A DNA stretch of 64,000 nt from Rhizobiaceae bacterium (GTDB lineage Bacteria > Pseudomonadota > Alphaproteobacteria > Rhizobiales > Rhizobiaceae). Both the position numbers and the translations under genes were made by a program. The notes below the pieces were generated by a model. That model had not been told where the DNA came from and ran no database searches. It saw nothing but the letters and a program-made list of their open reading frames with translations. Where the stretch lies: assembly GCA_014238155.1 (NCBI GenBank), contig JABABQ010000063.1, forward strand, positions 153,920 through 217,919. The letters run 5' to 3'. Of the stretch, positions 22,257-36,269 are shown piece after piece (position 1 is the first letter of the stretch; each line of letters starts with the position of its first letter).

Positions 22257-24650
22257 ATGAAGCGCCTTGCGGCAAAGTTTCGACGATCAGAAAAACCGAA
22301 GTCCGATTTGTGGACGCCGGTATCCGGTGATGACGCTTTAGATCGTTTGCCCGACCAATATGATATCGATGCATCGAGCCAACAAAAGGGTCTGGCGACG
22401 GCGCCAGATTCCAACTTTCCGGTAACCGCACCGGCCGGATTGTCACGATTTCAACTTCGGTTGGATTACTTCGCACAATCGATCTGGGATTGGGTTGCCC
22501 AACAATTGCATCTGGAGCAAGCGCAACGGGGCGGGTTTTTGTGGATACCTGTATTAATAGGCAGTGGTTGCGCGGTGTATTTTATTTTGCCCCGCGAACC
22601 CTGGCCGTTAGCATTTCCGCTATTGACCATGCTGTTGGCAGTTCTGTCCTGGATGATGAGGCGGATCAGAATTCTTCCAATCTGCCTCGCCTTGATGCTG
22701 ATCGCAGGGGGCGTAAGTCTGACACAATTGCGCACACTTTCGCTTTCCACCGTCATGCTTGAACGCAGTTTGATTACTACAATCTCCGGTCGGGTTGTGA
22801 GAACCGAGCCACGACCAAATGGGCGCGTGCGCTATACAATATCGGTACTGCATATTGACGGTATTTCGCCGTCGCCAGCACAGGTGCGTCTCACCGCCCG
22901 TCAGAGAGATCATTTGTTTGAATATGGCGATGTGATCTCGGGGCGAGCGCGACTGGCGCCGCCACCCGGACCGGCTCTGCCTGGTGGCTATGATTTCCGG
23001 TTCTTCTCCTGGTATGCTGGCATAGGTGGTTCGGGGTTCTTTCTTGGAACACCCACATTGATTCAACCAAAAACGGCGAACAATTGGTTGATCCAGACCT
23101 GGGCAGCCGTGACGAGAGAACACATAGCAAACCTGCTGAGACGGGCGCTTCCTCCTCACTCCAGTTCATTAGCCACAGCCTTGATTGTTGGCGAGCGAAG
23201 CCGGATTGATGAAGCGACCAACGAAGCGCTGCGACGATCAGGTCTGGCACACATTCTGGCTATATCGGGATTGCATATGGCGCTGGTGACACTGACGGTC
23301 GTTGGTGGGGTTCGATTGATTCTGGCCGCTGTTCCGGCGCTCGTATTGCAACGCCCAGTTAAGAAAATTGCCGGATGTTTTGGTCTGGTCAGCGCCACAA
23401 TTTACTTGATGCTGTCGGGGGCAAATCTGTCCACGCAAAGAGCCTATATCATGGTTGTCGTGCTGTTGCTGGCGACGTTGATGGATCGGCGAGCGCTGAC
23501 GATGCGCAATGTGGCTATTGCTGCGCTGGTGGTTTTATTCATGGCTCCCGAGGCCGTTTTGCAACCGGGGTTTCAGATGTCATTTGCTGCGGCTGCCGCA
23601 TTGATCGCCGCTTTTGAATGGATAGCGCAGCGCGACTGGAAGCAAACGCAACCAGCACCCGGCAGCCGGTCTTCAGACATTAAACGCAAGGCAGCCCGCC
23701 ATATTTCAGGTTTGGTGTTGGTTCCGTTGATTGCCGGACTGGCCACCGGGCTTTATGCCGGTTTTCACTTTTACCGCGTCGCACCGCTGGGCCTGTTGGC
23801 CAATGTTCTGGCAATGCCCGTAGTGTCGCTGGCCGTCATGCCACTGGCTTTGCTCAGCGTTATTCTTATGCCTTTCGGGCTCGAACAACTAACCCTGACA
23901 CCCTTGAGCAGCGCTTTGGAACTGGTCGTCACTATCGCAAAATGGGTGTCAGAACTTAGTACGTCAAAACCATTGGCCGTGATTGGATCAACAGGACAAT
24001 TGGAATTGTCTACCTTACTACTTGGAACTCTGGGACTCATAATCGTAACCCTGTCCAGATCCCGATTAAAGCGGTTGGCCATACCTTGCTTTATGGTGAT
24101 GGTTGGTTTCGCGGTCTCTCGTCAACCCCCCGATTTTATCATTTCCGAAAACGGTCGGCAGGTGGGAGCCCTGGGAGCTGAAGGGGTTCTTGTCTTATCC
24201 CGGCCAAATGCTGAAAAATTTACAACCAAAATTTGGCGGCAAGCCTATCGTGCGCCGAATTCCGTGGAACTGGATAAACACCACAACAACAATCTGTCGC
24301 GCCGCTGTGACCCCTATGGATGTGTGCTGAGAAAGTCGAATACCGTAGTTGCTCATATTCACAACACGGCGCGACTGACCCAGGACTGCTTAATGGCGGA
24401 CATCATCGTCGTCCCCTACGACGTACCGTGGGCATGCCAGTTTTTGCCCGCCAAACAACGTCCGGTTGTTATCGAGGCCAGTTCCCTCAGGCGGACAGGT
24501 GCCCTGGCAATCTTGGTCCACGATACAAAAGACAGTATCTCAAACCATCAATATGGGCCGTTCGTGGAGGCAACGGGTTCGGCAAACATCCACGATCAGC
24601 TGTATCGAATACGACGCGCAAGAAATGATTCTATTCGACCGTGGAACTAA
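22257..24650 (+). CDS. comEC: ComEC/Rec2 family competence membrane protein
   Basis: 797 aa; DUF4131-like N-term, competence domain LAHILAISGLHMALV...RAYIM, multiple TM segments. Confidence 0.93.
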   Translation: MKRLAAKFRRSEKPKSDLWTPVSGDDALDRLPDQYDIDASSQQKGLATAPDSNFPVTAPAGLSRFQLRLDYFAQSIWDWVAQQLHLEQAQRGGFLWIPVLIGSGCAVYFILPREPWPLAFPLLTMLLAVLSWMMRRIRILPICLALMLIAGGVSLTQLRTLSLSTVMLERSLITTISGRVVRTEPRPNGRVRYTISVLHIDGISPSPAQVRLTARQRDHLFEYGDVISGRARLAPPPGPALPGGYDFRFFSWYAGIGGSGFFLGTPTLIQPKTANNWLIQTWAAVTREHIANLLRRALPPHSSSLATALIVGERSRIDEATNEALRRSGLAHILAISGLHMALVTLTVVGGVRLILAAVPALVLQRPVKKIAGCFGLVSATIYLMLSGANLSTQRAYIMVVVLLLATLMDRRALTMRNVAIAALVVLFMAPEAVLQPGFQMSFAAAAALIAAFEWIAQRDWKQTQPAPGSRSSDIKRKAARHISGLVLVPLIAGLATGLYAGFHFYRVAPLGLLANVLAMPVVSLAVMPLALLSVILMPFGLEQLTLTPLSSALELVVTIAKWVSELSTSKPLAVIGSTGQLELSTLLLGTLGLIIVTLSRSRLKRLAIPCFMVMVGFAVSRQPPDFIISENGRQVGALGAEGVLVLSRPNAEKFTTKIWRQAYRAPNSVELDKHHNNNLSRRCDPYGCVLRKSNTVVAHIHNTARLTQDCLMADIIVVPYDVPWACQFLPAKQRPVVIEASSLRRTGALAILVHDTKDSISNHQYGPFVEATGSANIHDQLYRIRRARNDSIRPWN

Positions 24651-24655
24651 TATAA

Positions 24656-25363
24656 TTAATGATAACTGCGAACTAGGCCGACAAGCTTACCTTGTACATC
24701 AACGCGATCCGGGCCAAATACTCGTGTTTCATAGGCAGGGTTGGCAGCTTCAAGTGCAATATCCTGTCCTTGACGCCTAAATGTCTTAAGCGTGGCTTCT
24801 TCATCATCTATAAGGGCAACAACGATATCTCCGGGCGTTGCAGTACCGGCTTTTTGAATAACAACTGTATCGCCATCGAGAATACCAGCCTCGATCATCG
24901 AGTCTCCTTTGACTTCCAGAGCGTAATGTTCCCCACCACCCAGCATTTCCGGTGATACAGTCACCATATGCGTGTTTTCCTGAATTGCCGATATCGGCGT
25001 GCCCGCTGCTATGCGACCCATGACCGGAATACTTGCAAAACCAGGATTATCATCATTGGCGGCGCGTGCGGCACGTGCGGTTGAATCAGCAACATTTGAT
25101 GCAGCATTTGTCGTCGCCGAAGTCGCCACCGCCGCAACACTTGCTGCAGATTCGGGCAGTTTCAGAATTTCAAGTGCGCGAGCCCGATTCGGCAAACGTC
25201 TGATAAATCCTCGCTCTTCAAGAGCCGTGATCAATCGATGAATTCCTGATTTGGATTTCAGATCCAGGGCATCCTTCATCTCGTCAAAAGACGGCGGCAC
25301 ACCAGCCTCCTGAAGACGTTTCTGAATGAACATGAGCAATTGGTGCTGCTTGCGGGTTAGCAT
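24656..25363 (-). CDS. lexA: LexA repressor
   Basis: [51 protein letters not shown] cleavage site; [13 protein letters not shown]; Ala-rich linker; start 25363. Confidence 0.97.
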   Translation of the reverse strand: MLTRKQHQLLMFIQKRLQEAGVPPSFDEMKDALDLKSKSGIHRLITALEERGFIRRLPNRARALEILKLPESAASVAAVATSATTNAASNVADSTARAARAANDDNPGFASIPVMGRIAAGTPISAIQENTHMVTVSPEMLGGGEHYALEVKGDSMIEAGILDGDTVVIQKAGTATPGDIVVALIDDEEATLKTFRRQGQDIALEAANPAYETRVFGPDRVDVQGKLVGLVRSYH

Positions 25364-25446
25364 GGGTCTATCCGTTCCTGTCGGCCACCCTGGGCGGGCG
25401 GGTGATTCGGTCAACAAAGTGATACAAAACAAGAACAAGTTAGCAT

Positions 25447-25461
25447 GTTCTTAATGTGTTC
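25447..25461. promoter_or_regulatory. SOS box (alphaproteobacterial LexA site GTTC-N7-GTTC)
   Basis: GTTCTTAATGTGTTC, exact GTTC-N7-GTTC ~85 bp upstream of the lexA start. Confidence 0.85.
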
Positions 25462-25551
25462 TGCAAGTTTTCTCCTTTTGCCCCCTCAACTTTGCATGGC
25501 AGCCATGTGATCTTGGCGTTGGTTTCAACTGGACTGAACAACCAATATTAG

Positions 25552-25734
25552 GTGCACGAAGACACCTTACCGGATCCTTACATGTTTCCCTTTCGAACTC
25601 GGACGACAAATAAAAGCAAAAACCGCAAGTCTGCTCTACTCAGTTCAATGAGTGGTGTTGATTTGGCCGATATCGGTTTGAAGCCCGCAGACATTGAGCG
25701 TTTGGTAGACAAACTAAGACTGCTGGATCAGTAG
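25552..25734 (+). CDS. hypothetical small protein
   Basis: 60-aa ORF; C-terminal GVDLADIGLKPADIERLVDKLRLLDQ looks protein-like; divergent from lexA. Confidence 0.35.
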   Translation: MHEDTLPDPYMFPFRTRTTNKSKNRKSALLSSMSGVDLADIGLKPADIERLVDKLRLLDQ

Positions 25735-25756
25735 TTCTGACACCCTCATCGCATTT

Positions 25757-26965
25757 TCAAAGCAGGATGATTTGGCAGGATTCACCAGCGGCGCTGGCCG
25801 GTGCGAATGCCGGCCTGATCATCAAACACGTCGCGCGGGCCATCAACGTCAGGATTGAGCTGTCCTGATTGTCAAATGGTGTGACGAAATAGGTGCCGTC
25901 TCGTTTCTCGTATGTGGCACGCATATATTCTTCCCTCTGATCGTTCTCTGACAATTCAATATCAAGTATCGCATCAAGGCGCTCGGCGGTTGCGTCCTGC
26001 CCGGTCATCCTGTTGATCAGCGGAACCAGAAAAATCTCGGTGCAAACCAGACTTGATACCGGATTGCCCGGCAATCCCAAAAATCTTTTCCGATGTTTTC
26101 CTTCCATCGATTGCCCAAACATGACGGGCTTGCCCGGACGCATCGCCAATTTCCAGAAATTCAGTTCCACTCCTTTGTCCTGCAGAGCTTGCGCCACAAG
26201 ATCATGGTCACCAACCGATGCCCCGCCCAGCGTGACTACGATATCGGCATCCTTTGCAAAGTTGAATTTGTCCTGTAGCGAAGCAAGCGTATCGCCCGCA
26301 ATGCCAAGATCCAGCACGTCACCTCCCGCCCGGCGCACTAACTCGGCAACCCCGAAGCCATTGGAGGCTATGATTTGATCGTCGGCTGGAATTTGACCCG
26401 GCAATACCAACTCATCACCTGTGGCAATTATCGCAACCAATGGCTTTTTATGGACCGGCAGTGTGGGAATGTTCATTGCCGCAGCAAGGGAGATTCGAGA
26501 CGACGTCAGGCTGTCACCAGCAGATAACAGCACTTGCCCCTTCGAAAAATCGAGACCTGCCGGACGAATATAGCGACCAACAATCTCTCCTTTTAAGATT
26601 CGCACGCTGTCATGATCACGATGAACATTTTCCTGGATGACGATAGTGTCGGCTCCCAAAGGCACCGGTGCACCGGTGAATATGCGGACACATTGACCCG
26701 CAGCTACCGATCCACCAAATCCATGTCCAGCAGCAGATTCACCAACCAATTTGAGCATTGTCGGGCATTTGACGACATCTTCGGCTCGCACCGCGTATCC
26801 GTCCATGGCAGATGCTGCAAAGGGCGGTTGGGTTCGCGTGGCACTCAGATCTTGCGTCAGGATACGTTTACCGGCTTCGGCCAGTATCACCATTTCGCTA
26901 TCAGTTTGCTCTACATTGGCCAGAATGCGTTGCAGCGCAGCTTCTACCGACAGCAAACCACTCAT
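25757..26965 (-). CDS. moeA: molybdopterin molybdotransferase
   Basis: [34 protein letters not shown] motifs. Confidence 0.96.
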   Translation of the reverse strand: MSGLLSVEAALQRILANVEQTDSEMVILAEAGKRILTQDLSATRTQPPFAASAMDGYAVRAEDVVKCPTMLKLVGESAAGHGFGGSVAAGQCVRIFTGAPVPLGADTIVIQENVHRDHDSVRILKGEIVGRYIRPAGLDFSKGQVLLSAGDSLTSSRISLAAAMNIPTLPVHKKPLVAIIATGDELVLPGQIPADDQIIASNGFGVAELVRRAGGDVLDLGIAGDTLASLQDKFNFAKDADIVVTLGGASVGDHDLVAQALQDKGVELNFWKLAMRPGKPVMFGQSMEGKHRKRFLGLPGNPVSSLVCTEIFLVPLINRMTGQDATAERLDAILDIELSENDQREEYMRATYEKRDGTYFVTPFDNQDSSILTLMARATCLMIRPAFAPASAAGESCQIILL

Positions 26966-27450
26966 GATTGGGAATCAGCCTTCCAATCGCCGGATTTACC
27001 GCCAGATTTTGACAACAGTCGCGTTGGGCCAATTTCCATGGCACGGTCAACAGCCTTTGCCATATCATAGACGGTAAGTGCGGCAACGCTAGCGGCGGTC
27101 AACGCCTCCATTTCCACGCCGGTTTGACCAGCAACCTTGGCCATCGCCTCAATGCGCAGGCCGGGTAGATCTGGATTGACCTGTATGTCCACTGACACTT
27201 TTGTCAGGGCAAGGGGATGGCACAGCGGGATTAATTCGTGGGTCCGTTTTGCAGCCATTATGCCAGCCAGACGCGCCGTGGCCAGCACATCACCTTTTTT
27301 AGCATTACCAGATATAATCAGGTCTAGCGTTGACTGTTGCATCAGCACGCAACTTTCAGCCACCGCAATCCGTTCGGTATGCGCCTTGTCGGCAACATCC
27401 ACCATATTGGCGCTGCCATCAGAAGCAATATGGGTGAGCTTGCCGGACAT
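26962..27450 (-). CDS. moaC: cyclic pyranopterin monophosphate synthase MoaC
   Basis: [54 protein letters not shown]. Confidence 0.97.
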   Translation of the reverse strand: MSGKLTHIASDGSANMVDVADKAHTERIAVAESCVLMQQSTLDLIISGNAKKGDVLATARLAGIMAAKRTHELIPLCHPLALTKVSVDIQVNPDLPGLRIEAMAKVAGQTGVEMEALTAASVAALTVYDMAKAVDRAMEIGPTRLLSKSGGKSGDWKADSQS

Positions 27451-28266
27451 CTAGGCGGCACTTGGCCGAGAGGCGGATTTATCCAGCAATGCAGCTGTCG
27501 CGGCAGCCACATCTGACTGTCGCATCAGGCTTTCACCAATCAGGAAAGTATTGACATCATTCGCTGCCATTCGGGCAAGGTCTTCGGGTGAGAATAAACC
27601 CGATTCACCAATCACAATGCGATCGTTTGGCACTAATGGCGCAAGCAATTCCGTTGTGGTCAGGCTGACATCGAATGTTTTCAAATTGCGGTTGTTGATT
27701 CCCAACAGACAGGAATCCAACTTTAAGGCCCGGTCCAATTCCTCGCGATTGTGAACTTCCAGCAATACATCCATGCCCAGTTCGAAGGCCGCCACTTCCA
27801 GCAGTTTTGCAATATCATCGCTGACAGCCGCCATAATGATCAAAATACAATCGGCACCCCAGGCCCGGGCTTCGTGAACCTGATAGACGTCGTACATAAA
27901 ATCCTTACGCAGACAGGGCAGGGCCACGGCATCTCTGGCGGCACTCAAGAATTCAGGCGCGCCTTGAAATGAGGGGCTGTCGGTGAGGACAGAAAGACAC
28001 GCAGCCCCACCGGATTGATATGCTTTGGCCAGGTTGGGAGGGTCGAAATCCTCCCGAATTAAGCCTTTTGAAGGGCTGGCCTTTTTGATTTCCGCTATCA
28101 GAGCATATTGATCTTGCTGGTGCTTGGCCCGCAGTGCTTCAGCGAAACCGCGAGGTTTTGAGACGTCGGTAGCACGAGCCTTCAGGTCGTCCATACTGAC
28201 CAGCGATTTGGCCTTTTCAATTTCCTGGCGTTTATAAACCCCGATTTTTTCCAGAATATCACTCAT
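27451..28266 (-). CDS. trpC: indole-3-glycerol phosphate synthase
   Basis: [54 protein letters not shown]. Confidence 0.97.
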   Translation of the reverse strand: MSDILEKIGVYKRQEIEKAKSLVSMDDLKARATDVSKPRGFAEALRAKHQQDQYALIAEIKKASPSKGLIREDFDPPNLAKAYQSGGAACLSVLTDSPSFQGAPEFLSAARDAVALPCLRKDFMYDVYQVHEARAWGADCILIIMAAVSDDIAKLLEVAAFELGMDVLLEVHNREELDRALKLDSCLLGINNRNLKTFDVSLTTTELLAPLVPNDRIVIGESGLFSPEDLARMAANDVNTFLIGESLMRQSDVAAATAALLDKSASRPSAA

Positions 28267-29281
28267 TTGACGAACCGTTGGAAACCTCCACCAGCTTGGC
28301 GAGTGCTTTTGCCGCAGCGCCACTGTCAATCGATTCTGCCGCCAATTGCGCACCGGATTTTAAGTCGCCAGCAAGATCGGCAACCAGCAATCCAGCACCC
28401 GCATTGAGCAGGACCATATCGCGATAGGCATTTTTGTCGCCGTCCAACACAGCTTTCAGAGCAGCAGCATTATAGGTTGCGTCACCACCCTTCAGATCAG
28501 CCAGAGAGTGACGACCAACACCTGCATCTTCGGGTTCAATTTCAAAGCTTGAAACAGCACCATCTCTCAATTCAAACACCGTGCTTGTGCCAGTTACTGT
28601 CAATTCATCCATACTGTCGCCATGCACCAGCCAAGCGCGTTCAGAACCGAGGTTTTTCAGCACATTGATCATCGGTTCCAGCAATGCAGGCGAAAAGGCT
28701 CCAACAACCTGTCGCTTGACACCGGCCGGATTGGAAAGCGGCCCCAGAATATTAAACACGGTACGCGTGCCGAGCTCGACACGGCTAGGCCCGACAAACC
28801 GCGTCGCCGCGTGATGAGCCGGAGCAAACATGAAACCGACGCCTGCCTTCTCAACGCATCGCGCTGTGCCTTCAGCACCTGTTTCCAGATTAACCCCCAG
28901 ACTTTCCAACGTGTCAGCAGTTCCGGTTTTTGAGCTGAGGGCACGGTTGCCGTGTTTGGCAACCTTTGCACCCGCGCCAGCCATGACAATCGCCGAACAG
29001 GTGCTGATACTATAAGTACCGGTCTGGGTGCCCCCGGTTCCGACAATATCAACGGCACCTTGTGGCGCATCCACTTTCAGCATCTTGTCCCGCATGGTCG
29101 AAACTGCGCCGGTGATCTCTTCCACCGTCTCACCCCGAACCCGCAAAGCCATCAGGAACCCACCAATTTGACTTGGCGTAGCGTCGCCCGACATCATGAT
29201 GTCGAAGGCGTCTTGCGCCTGTCCACGGGTCAACGATTGTCCCGTCGCAACGATGCCAATGAGGTCTTTGAAATCTGCCAT
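28259..29281 (-). CDS. trpD: anthranilate phosphoribosyltransferase
   Basis: [35 protein letters not shown]; start refined to 29281. Confidence 0.97.
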   Translation of the reverse strand: MADFKDLIGIVATGQSLTRGQAQDAFDIMMSGDATPSQIGGFLMALRVRGETVEEITGAVSTMRDKMLKVDAPQGAVDIVGTGGTQTGTYSISTCSAIVMAGAGAKVAKHGNRALSSKTGTADTLESLGVNLETGAEGTARCVEKAGVGFMFAPAHHAATRFVGPSRVELGTRTVFNILGPLSNPAGVKRQVVGAFSPALLEPMINVLKNLGSERAWLVHGDSMDELTVTGTSTVFELRDGAVSSFEIEPEDAGVGRHSLADLKGGDATYNAAALKAVLDGDKNAYRDMVLLNAGAGLLVADLAGDLKSGAQLAAESIDSGAAAKALAKLVEVSNGSSNE

Positions 29282-29319
29282 GCTTTGTCCTTCTGACGTC
29301 CCAACTCTCGCCGGTAACG

Positions 29320-31209
29320 TCAATACCCCTGGGTCAGCGTATGACTGATCAGGGCAGGGTTCTGGGTAACCGAATAGGAATTCTGCAGATTGGTAATCAT
29401 CTGGGACAGCAAATCATCTGCGGCACCCTGATTTGCCAATTCAAGCTCTTCCTTTGGTGCTTCAACGGCCTGAGCTTCAACTCCCTTGCGCTCTGTAACG
29501 ATAATCAGCAGTTTTTCGACTGCTGTTGCACCATCGGCGAGAATAATCGCCTTATCGTCTCCCCGATAACCTGCGGTCGTTGCACTGCGAGGAAATCCAT
29601 CCTGACCCGCGTTACGTTTTAGAAATCCGGTGGTCTGAACCAGCAAGTCGATTTCCAGCGCCACATCATTAAGTGCAGCACCGGCTTCCAGCCGCTTTTT
29701 CAATTGCTCGGCTTTCTCGGTAACTCGTTTGGCTTCCTCAGCAGACGTCCAATCTGCGATCGCTTTTTCCTTGACCTCGTCCAGAGTGCGGTCCCTGGCC
29801 GGAATGATTTCCAGCACATCATACCACACGTAGCCTGTTGTGCCGACATCCAGCGGGCTGGCTTGTCCGCCAACGTCAGTAGAAAAAGCTTGAGAGAGCA
29901 AGTCGCGTGATGATGGCAGATCGCTGATCACAGTACCCTTGTCATCGCGTGCTGAGCGGTCGATCGCATCGATCACGCGGGTATCGACGCCAAGACGCTG
30001 ACCAATTTCGGAAAGTGCAGTGGCACCCGCACGCGCGTCCTCTACCGTTTCCTGCACATCGATGAGGGAATCGACTGCCTTGCGCAGCGCCAGGTCTTTG
30101 CGAATATCGTCTTTTACTTCGTCCAGCAATTTTGTGGATCCTGGTGTAATTTCAGTCACCCGTACCATGGTTGGCCCAAACGGACCCTTGAGAATCTCAC
30201 TTGGCGAATTGATTTCGAGTGAAAACGCTACATCCTGTATTGCGGCTGGCAGCTGACTTTTGCTCAACTGACCCAGATCAGCATCGGCCAAAGTGACATC
30301 GTTATCGCTCAGGATGGTTTCAAAAACTGATCCGTCGCTCAATGCCTTAACTGCGGTGTCCGCCAGTTCCTGCGATTTGAAGACGATCTGTTGAACCCGC
30401 CGCTTTTCGGGCGTCACATAGCTGTTCCTGCGAGATTCATAATCGGCAGCAATGTCTTCGTCTGAAATTGCTGTTTCATCGGCAAGATCGGATGCCTCAA
30501 CTTTGAGGATTTCCAGCTTGCGAAATTCCGGTGCTGCGTAGGTCTTTAGATTGGCGCCAAAATAGCTCAGCAATTGTTCATCAGTTGGGGCAGGGACAGC
30601 ATCAGCATGCTGCTTCGTCACCGTGATATACGAAAACTTGCGCTCTTCATTGGCATAGTCGCTCAATGCGTCGGCAAACACTTTTGGCAGGATAGTGTCC
30701 GTTGCAAATGACTGCATCACTTGTCCACGTACCGCCGACGCGTTTTGCAGCGCGATGTAATCGCTTTCCCTCATTTGAGCGTCGTATACGGCCCGGCGGA
30801 AAGTATCGCGATTAAACTTTCCTGAAGAATCACGAAATTGTGGGTTTTCAGCCAACATGCGGGCCAGCGTATCTTCCGACAGGGACAATCCCTGACTACG
30901 GGCATATTCATCAAGAACTGCAAAAGACACAACATTGCTCAAGGTTCTGGCTTCAACACCGAATAACCGTCCTTCCTCTTGAGTGAGGCGACGTCCAAGA
31001 CGTCGCTGCATGTCATTCATATTGCGGTTATAGGCGCTGAGAAATTCCCGCACGGTGACTGTGGTTTCGCCGACCTGAGCAATACTGGTGCCATTGGCGC
31101 CGGAAAGGATGCTGCCGGAAATGCCCCACAAGGCAAAACTGCCGACCAAAAGTACAAGTAAACCCTTGGCCACCCAGCCGGTAACAAACGAACGAAGAGA
31201 TTCAAGCAA
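29320..31209 (-). CDS. peptidylprolyl isomerase, SurA N-terminal/PpiD-type
   Basis: 629 aa; N-terminal TM anchor, SurA_N-like region [31 protein letters not shown], rotamase region. Confidence 0.9.
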   Translation of the reverse strand: MLESLRSFVTGWVAKGLLVLLVGSFALWGISGSILSGANGTSIAQVGETTVTVREFLSAYNRNMNDMQRRLGRRLTQEEGRLFGVEARTLSNVVSFAVLDEYARSQGLSLSEDTLARMLAENPQFRDSSGKFNRDTFRRAVYDAQMRESDYIALQNASAVRGQVMQSFATDTILPKVFADALSDYANEERKFSYITVTKQHADAVPAPTDEQLLSYFGANLKTYAAPEFRKLEILKVEASDLADETAISDEDIAADYESRRNSYVTPEKRRVQQIVFKSQELADTAVKALSDGSVFETILSDNDVTLADADLGQLSKSQLPAAIQDVAFSLEINSPSEILKGPFGPTMVRVTEITPGSTKLLDEVKDDIRKDLALRKAVDSLIDVQETVEDARAGATALSEIGQRLGVDTRVIDAIDRSARDDKGTVISDLPSSRDLLSQAFSTDVGGQASPLDVGTTGYVWYDVLEIIPARDRTLDEVKEKAIADWTSAEEAKRVTEKAEQLKKRLEAGAALNDVALEIDLLVQTTGFLKRNAGQDGFPRSATTAGYRGDDKAIILADGATAVEKLLIIVTERKGVEAQAVEAPKEELELANQGAADDLLSQMITNLQNSYSVTQNPALISHTLTQGY

Positions 31210-31379
31210 TGTCAGAATTCCTGTAAAAAGAAGTCACCAATAATGTTGGCGAAATAATTGCGGCCAACATATGGTGGTCAGCCATGATCGGCAAGCACTT
31301 AGCCGATCAGAAAATGTTGATTTTGTCGCAATTGGTAAGTAGGCAACCTGCAAGTCAATTCTTACGGTCGGAGCCCGTC

Positions 31380-32144
31380 ATGACACCTGATATTATTCCT
31401 CTCGTTGCTGGTAACTGGAAAATGAATGGTGCACGCGACCAACTCGACCAGTTGGCCCTGATGTCCCGGGGGCTGGATGATGACCTCGCAGAGGCCGTTG
31501 ATGTGGTGGTTTGCCCGCCCACAACATTGTTATATGTGGCCACGACACTGTCTGAAGACACGCCGCTGCAAGTTGGAGCTCAGGACTGCCACAACGAGCA
31601 GTCCGGCGCCCATACCGGCGATATTTCTGCTGAAATGATCAGGGACTGTATGGCCGACTATTGCATTGTCGGGCATTCCGAACGACGAACCGATCACGGT
31701 GAATCTGATTATCACGTGGCCGGTAAGGCGCAGGCCTGCTGGCGTGCCGGCCTGACTGCCATTATCTGCGTCGGTGAGACCGAAGCAGAATATGATGCCG
31801 GCATGGCGCAAGCGGTGTTGAAGCGCCAGATCCTGTCTTCCGTCCCCGAAGGAGCGACTGAAGATGACACTATCGTCGCCTACGAACCGGTCTGGGCCAT
31901 AGGAACGGGCAAAACCCCAAGCCCGGAAGACGTGCGGGACATTCATGCATTTATCAGGGAAACCCTGGCTGAGAAGCTGGGTGGTCACGGTGAACGTATG
32001 CGGGTTCTCTATGGTGGGTCGGTAAAACCGGCTAATGCTGCAGAATTGATGTCGATTTTGAATGTTGACGGCGCATTAGTGGGAGGCGCCAGCTTGAAAG
32101 CCGATGACTTCCTCGCCATATGCGAAATATATCGAGACATGTAA
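31380..32144 (+). CDS. tpiA: triosephosphate isomerase
   Basis: AGNWKMNG; VGHSERR; AYEPVWAIGTGKTPS; YGGSVKPAN. Confidence 0.98.
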   Translation: MTPDIIPLVAGNWKMNGARDQLDQLALMSRGLDDDLAEAVDVVVCPPTTLLYVATTLSEDTPLQVGAQDCHNEQSGAHTGDISAEMIRDCMADYCIVGHSERRTDHGESDYHVAGKAQACWRAGLTAIICVGETEAEYDAGMAQAVLKRQILSSVPEGATEDDTIVAYEPVWAIGTGKTPSPEDVRDIHAFIRETLAEKLGGHGERMRVLYGGSVKPANAAELMSILNVDGALVGGASLKADDFLAICEIYRDM

Positions 32145-32243
32145 GCTGTCATGCTCTTGGCAAAACCAACAGGTTCGGCTAGTAAGCCGCGTCGAAGCCG
32201 ATAGGTTGTACGACGCATCTATTGAATTGGAAACTTTCCAGAT

Positions 32244-32648
32244 ATGACCACCGTACTCATCGTCATCCATATTATGCTCGTTCTGGCGCTCATCGTGCTG
32301 GTTCTCCTGCAACGTTCCGAAGGCGGTGCCTTGGGAATCGGTGGCGGCGGCGGTGGTGGCGGCGGTGGCGGTTTCATGTCGGCCAGGGGTGCTGCTGACG
32401 CGTTGACCAAAACCACCACGATTATCGCAGCTGGTTTTTTCGTTACATCAATTGCCCTGGGTGTTGTGGCAAATCAGACGAACCGCACCGAAGACGTGTT
32501 GCAGCGTATCGAAGGAGCTGGCCAAACAGGCGTTCCAACCGAAGGTGGAGAAGCTCCGTCCACTGCGCCTTCCGCCGGGACTTTACTGGATGACCTGAAC
32601 AAGGAAGGTGAAGCCACACCAGAAACCGGTGTGCCCACATCCGAATAA
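32244..32648 (+). CDS. secG: preprotein translocase subunit SecG
   Basis: short two-TM ORF with LVLLQRSEGGALGIGGGGGGGGGGGFMSARGAADALTKTT. Confidence 0.94.
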   Translation: MTTVLIVIHIMLVLALIVLVLLQRSEGGALGIGGGGGGGGGGGFMSARGAADALTKTTTIIAAGFFVTSIALGVVANQTNRTEDVLQRIEGAGQTGVPTEGGEAPSTAPSAGTLLDDLNKEGEATPETGVPTSE

Positions 32649-32779
32649 AGTTGATGCCGCTATGTCCGGCGGTTTCAATATTCATCCGGCGGCCATTTTT
32701 CTGGCTTCCGCAACACGAAGCGTGTGCATAACTCAAAAAACAAAATTTTGGGGTTTGCGCTTTCTCACAAACGGTCTAA

Positions 32780-35205
<2,426 letters not shown>

Positions 35206-35559
35206 TTAACGCGCGGCAATCAGGCCAATTTCCACTGTAAAGTCCGGTGTCGCGAGGCGTGGAGATTCAACACAAGCGCGACAGGGTGTATTGTCGGGCG
35301 ATACCCAAGCATCCCACACAGCATTCATTTCAGCAAAATCATCCATGCTGCACAGCCAGATTGTCGCAGACAGAGCTTTCGACTTATCGCTTCCAGCATC
35401 TGCGAGCAGACCATCAATCTGGCCAAGAATGGCTTTGGTTTGTTCTGTGACCGTGCCGCCCGGTGCTGACTGGGCAACCTGTCCGGCCAGATAAACGGTG
35501 TCACCATGGACAACGGCCTGACTCATGCGTTCGCCGGTGTGAAATCGTGTAACTGTCAT
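35206..35559 (-). CDS. RidA family protein
   Basis: VHGDTVYLAGQVA; CRACVESPRLATPDFTVEI C-terminal RidA signature; immediately upstream of the racemase-family gene on the same strand. Confidence 0.9.
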   Translation of the reverse strand: MTVTRFHTGERMSQAVVHGDTVYLAGQVAQSAPGGTVTEQTKAILGQIDGLLADAGSDKSKALSATIWLCSMDDFAEMNAVWDAWVSPDNTPCRACVESPRLATPDFTVEIGLIAAR

Positions 35560-35574
35560 ATTTAAGCTCCATGT

Positions 35575-36099
35575 TTAGCCATCTTTCAGGCCGGAAATTG
35601 GTTCGACATAGGACATTTCCATATCCCAGGGGAAATAGATCCAGGTGTCCTGGCTGACTTCGGTGACAAAAGTGTCGGCCATCGGTACGCCTGTGGGTTT
35701 TGCATAAACGGTGGCAATATGGGCATTGGGCAGCATATCACGCACCTTTTTGGCTGTCGCGCCGGTATCGGTCAGGTCATCAATGACCAGAACTCCACGC
35801 CCACCATCTGCCTTGACCATTTCTTCGTTGATCTCTTTGATCACATCCAGTTCGCCCTGATCCTTATATTCGTGATAAGACGCGATGCACACCGTTTCGA
35901 TTGTCCGAATGCCCAACTCGCGCGCGATAATAGCTGCGGGAACCAGCCCGCCGCGAGTGATGGCAACAATTGCCGACCAGGGTGCTTTCTCTTTTCCCGG
36001 ACCGGACAGTCTCCAGGCCAGTGCTTTGCAGTCACGGTGAAATTGATCCCAGCTAACGGGAAAAGCCTTCGAAGAAGGGGACATGGCGACGATCCTCAC
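35575..36099 (-). CDS. gpt: xanthine phosphoribosyltransferase
   Basis: [45 protein letters not shown] (PRPP loop). Confidence 0.94.
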   Translation of the reverse strand: MRIVAMSPSSKAFPVSWDQFHRDCKALAWRLSGPGKEKAPWSAIVAITRGGLVPAAIIARELGIRTIETVCIASYHEYKDQGELDVIKEINEEMVKADGGRGVLVIDDLTDTGATAKKVRDMLPNAHIATVYAKPTGVPMADTFVTEVSQDTWIYFPWDMEMSYVEPISGLKDG

Positions 36100-36269
36100 T
36101 GTTGGGTGGTTGCAAGGCGATAACCCAACTCGACGCTCGGAGCAAGACGGGATTGATACCGACTCACAAACTCCCCATCATATGGCAGCCCCATCAGGAA
36201 AAGATCATACCTGTCGCTCTCATGTGCAAAAACAAAATCATAACCAACCAAGACCGATAGGCTTTGGAC

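Noticed and set aside
25080-25190. Ala-rich insertion in LexA as a novel domain
   Set aside because: Best explained as the flexible linker between DNA-binding and protease domains; the linker commonly varies
32339-32376. GGC-rich tract as a possible repeat or variable element
   Set aside because: Encodes the poly-glycine segment commonly seen in alphaproteobacterial SecG
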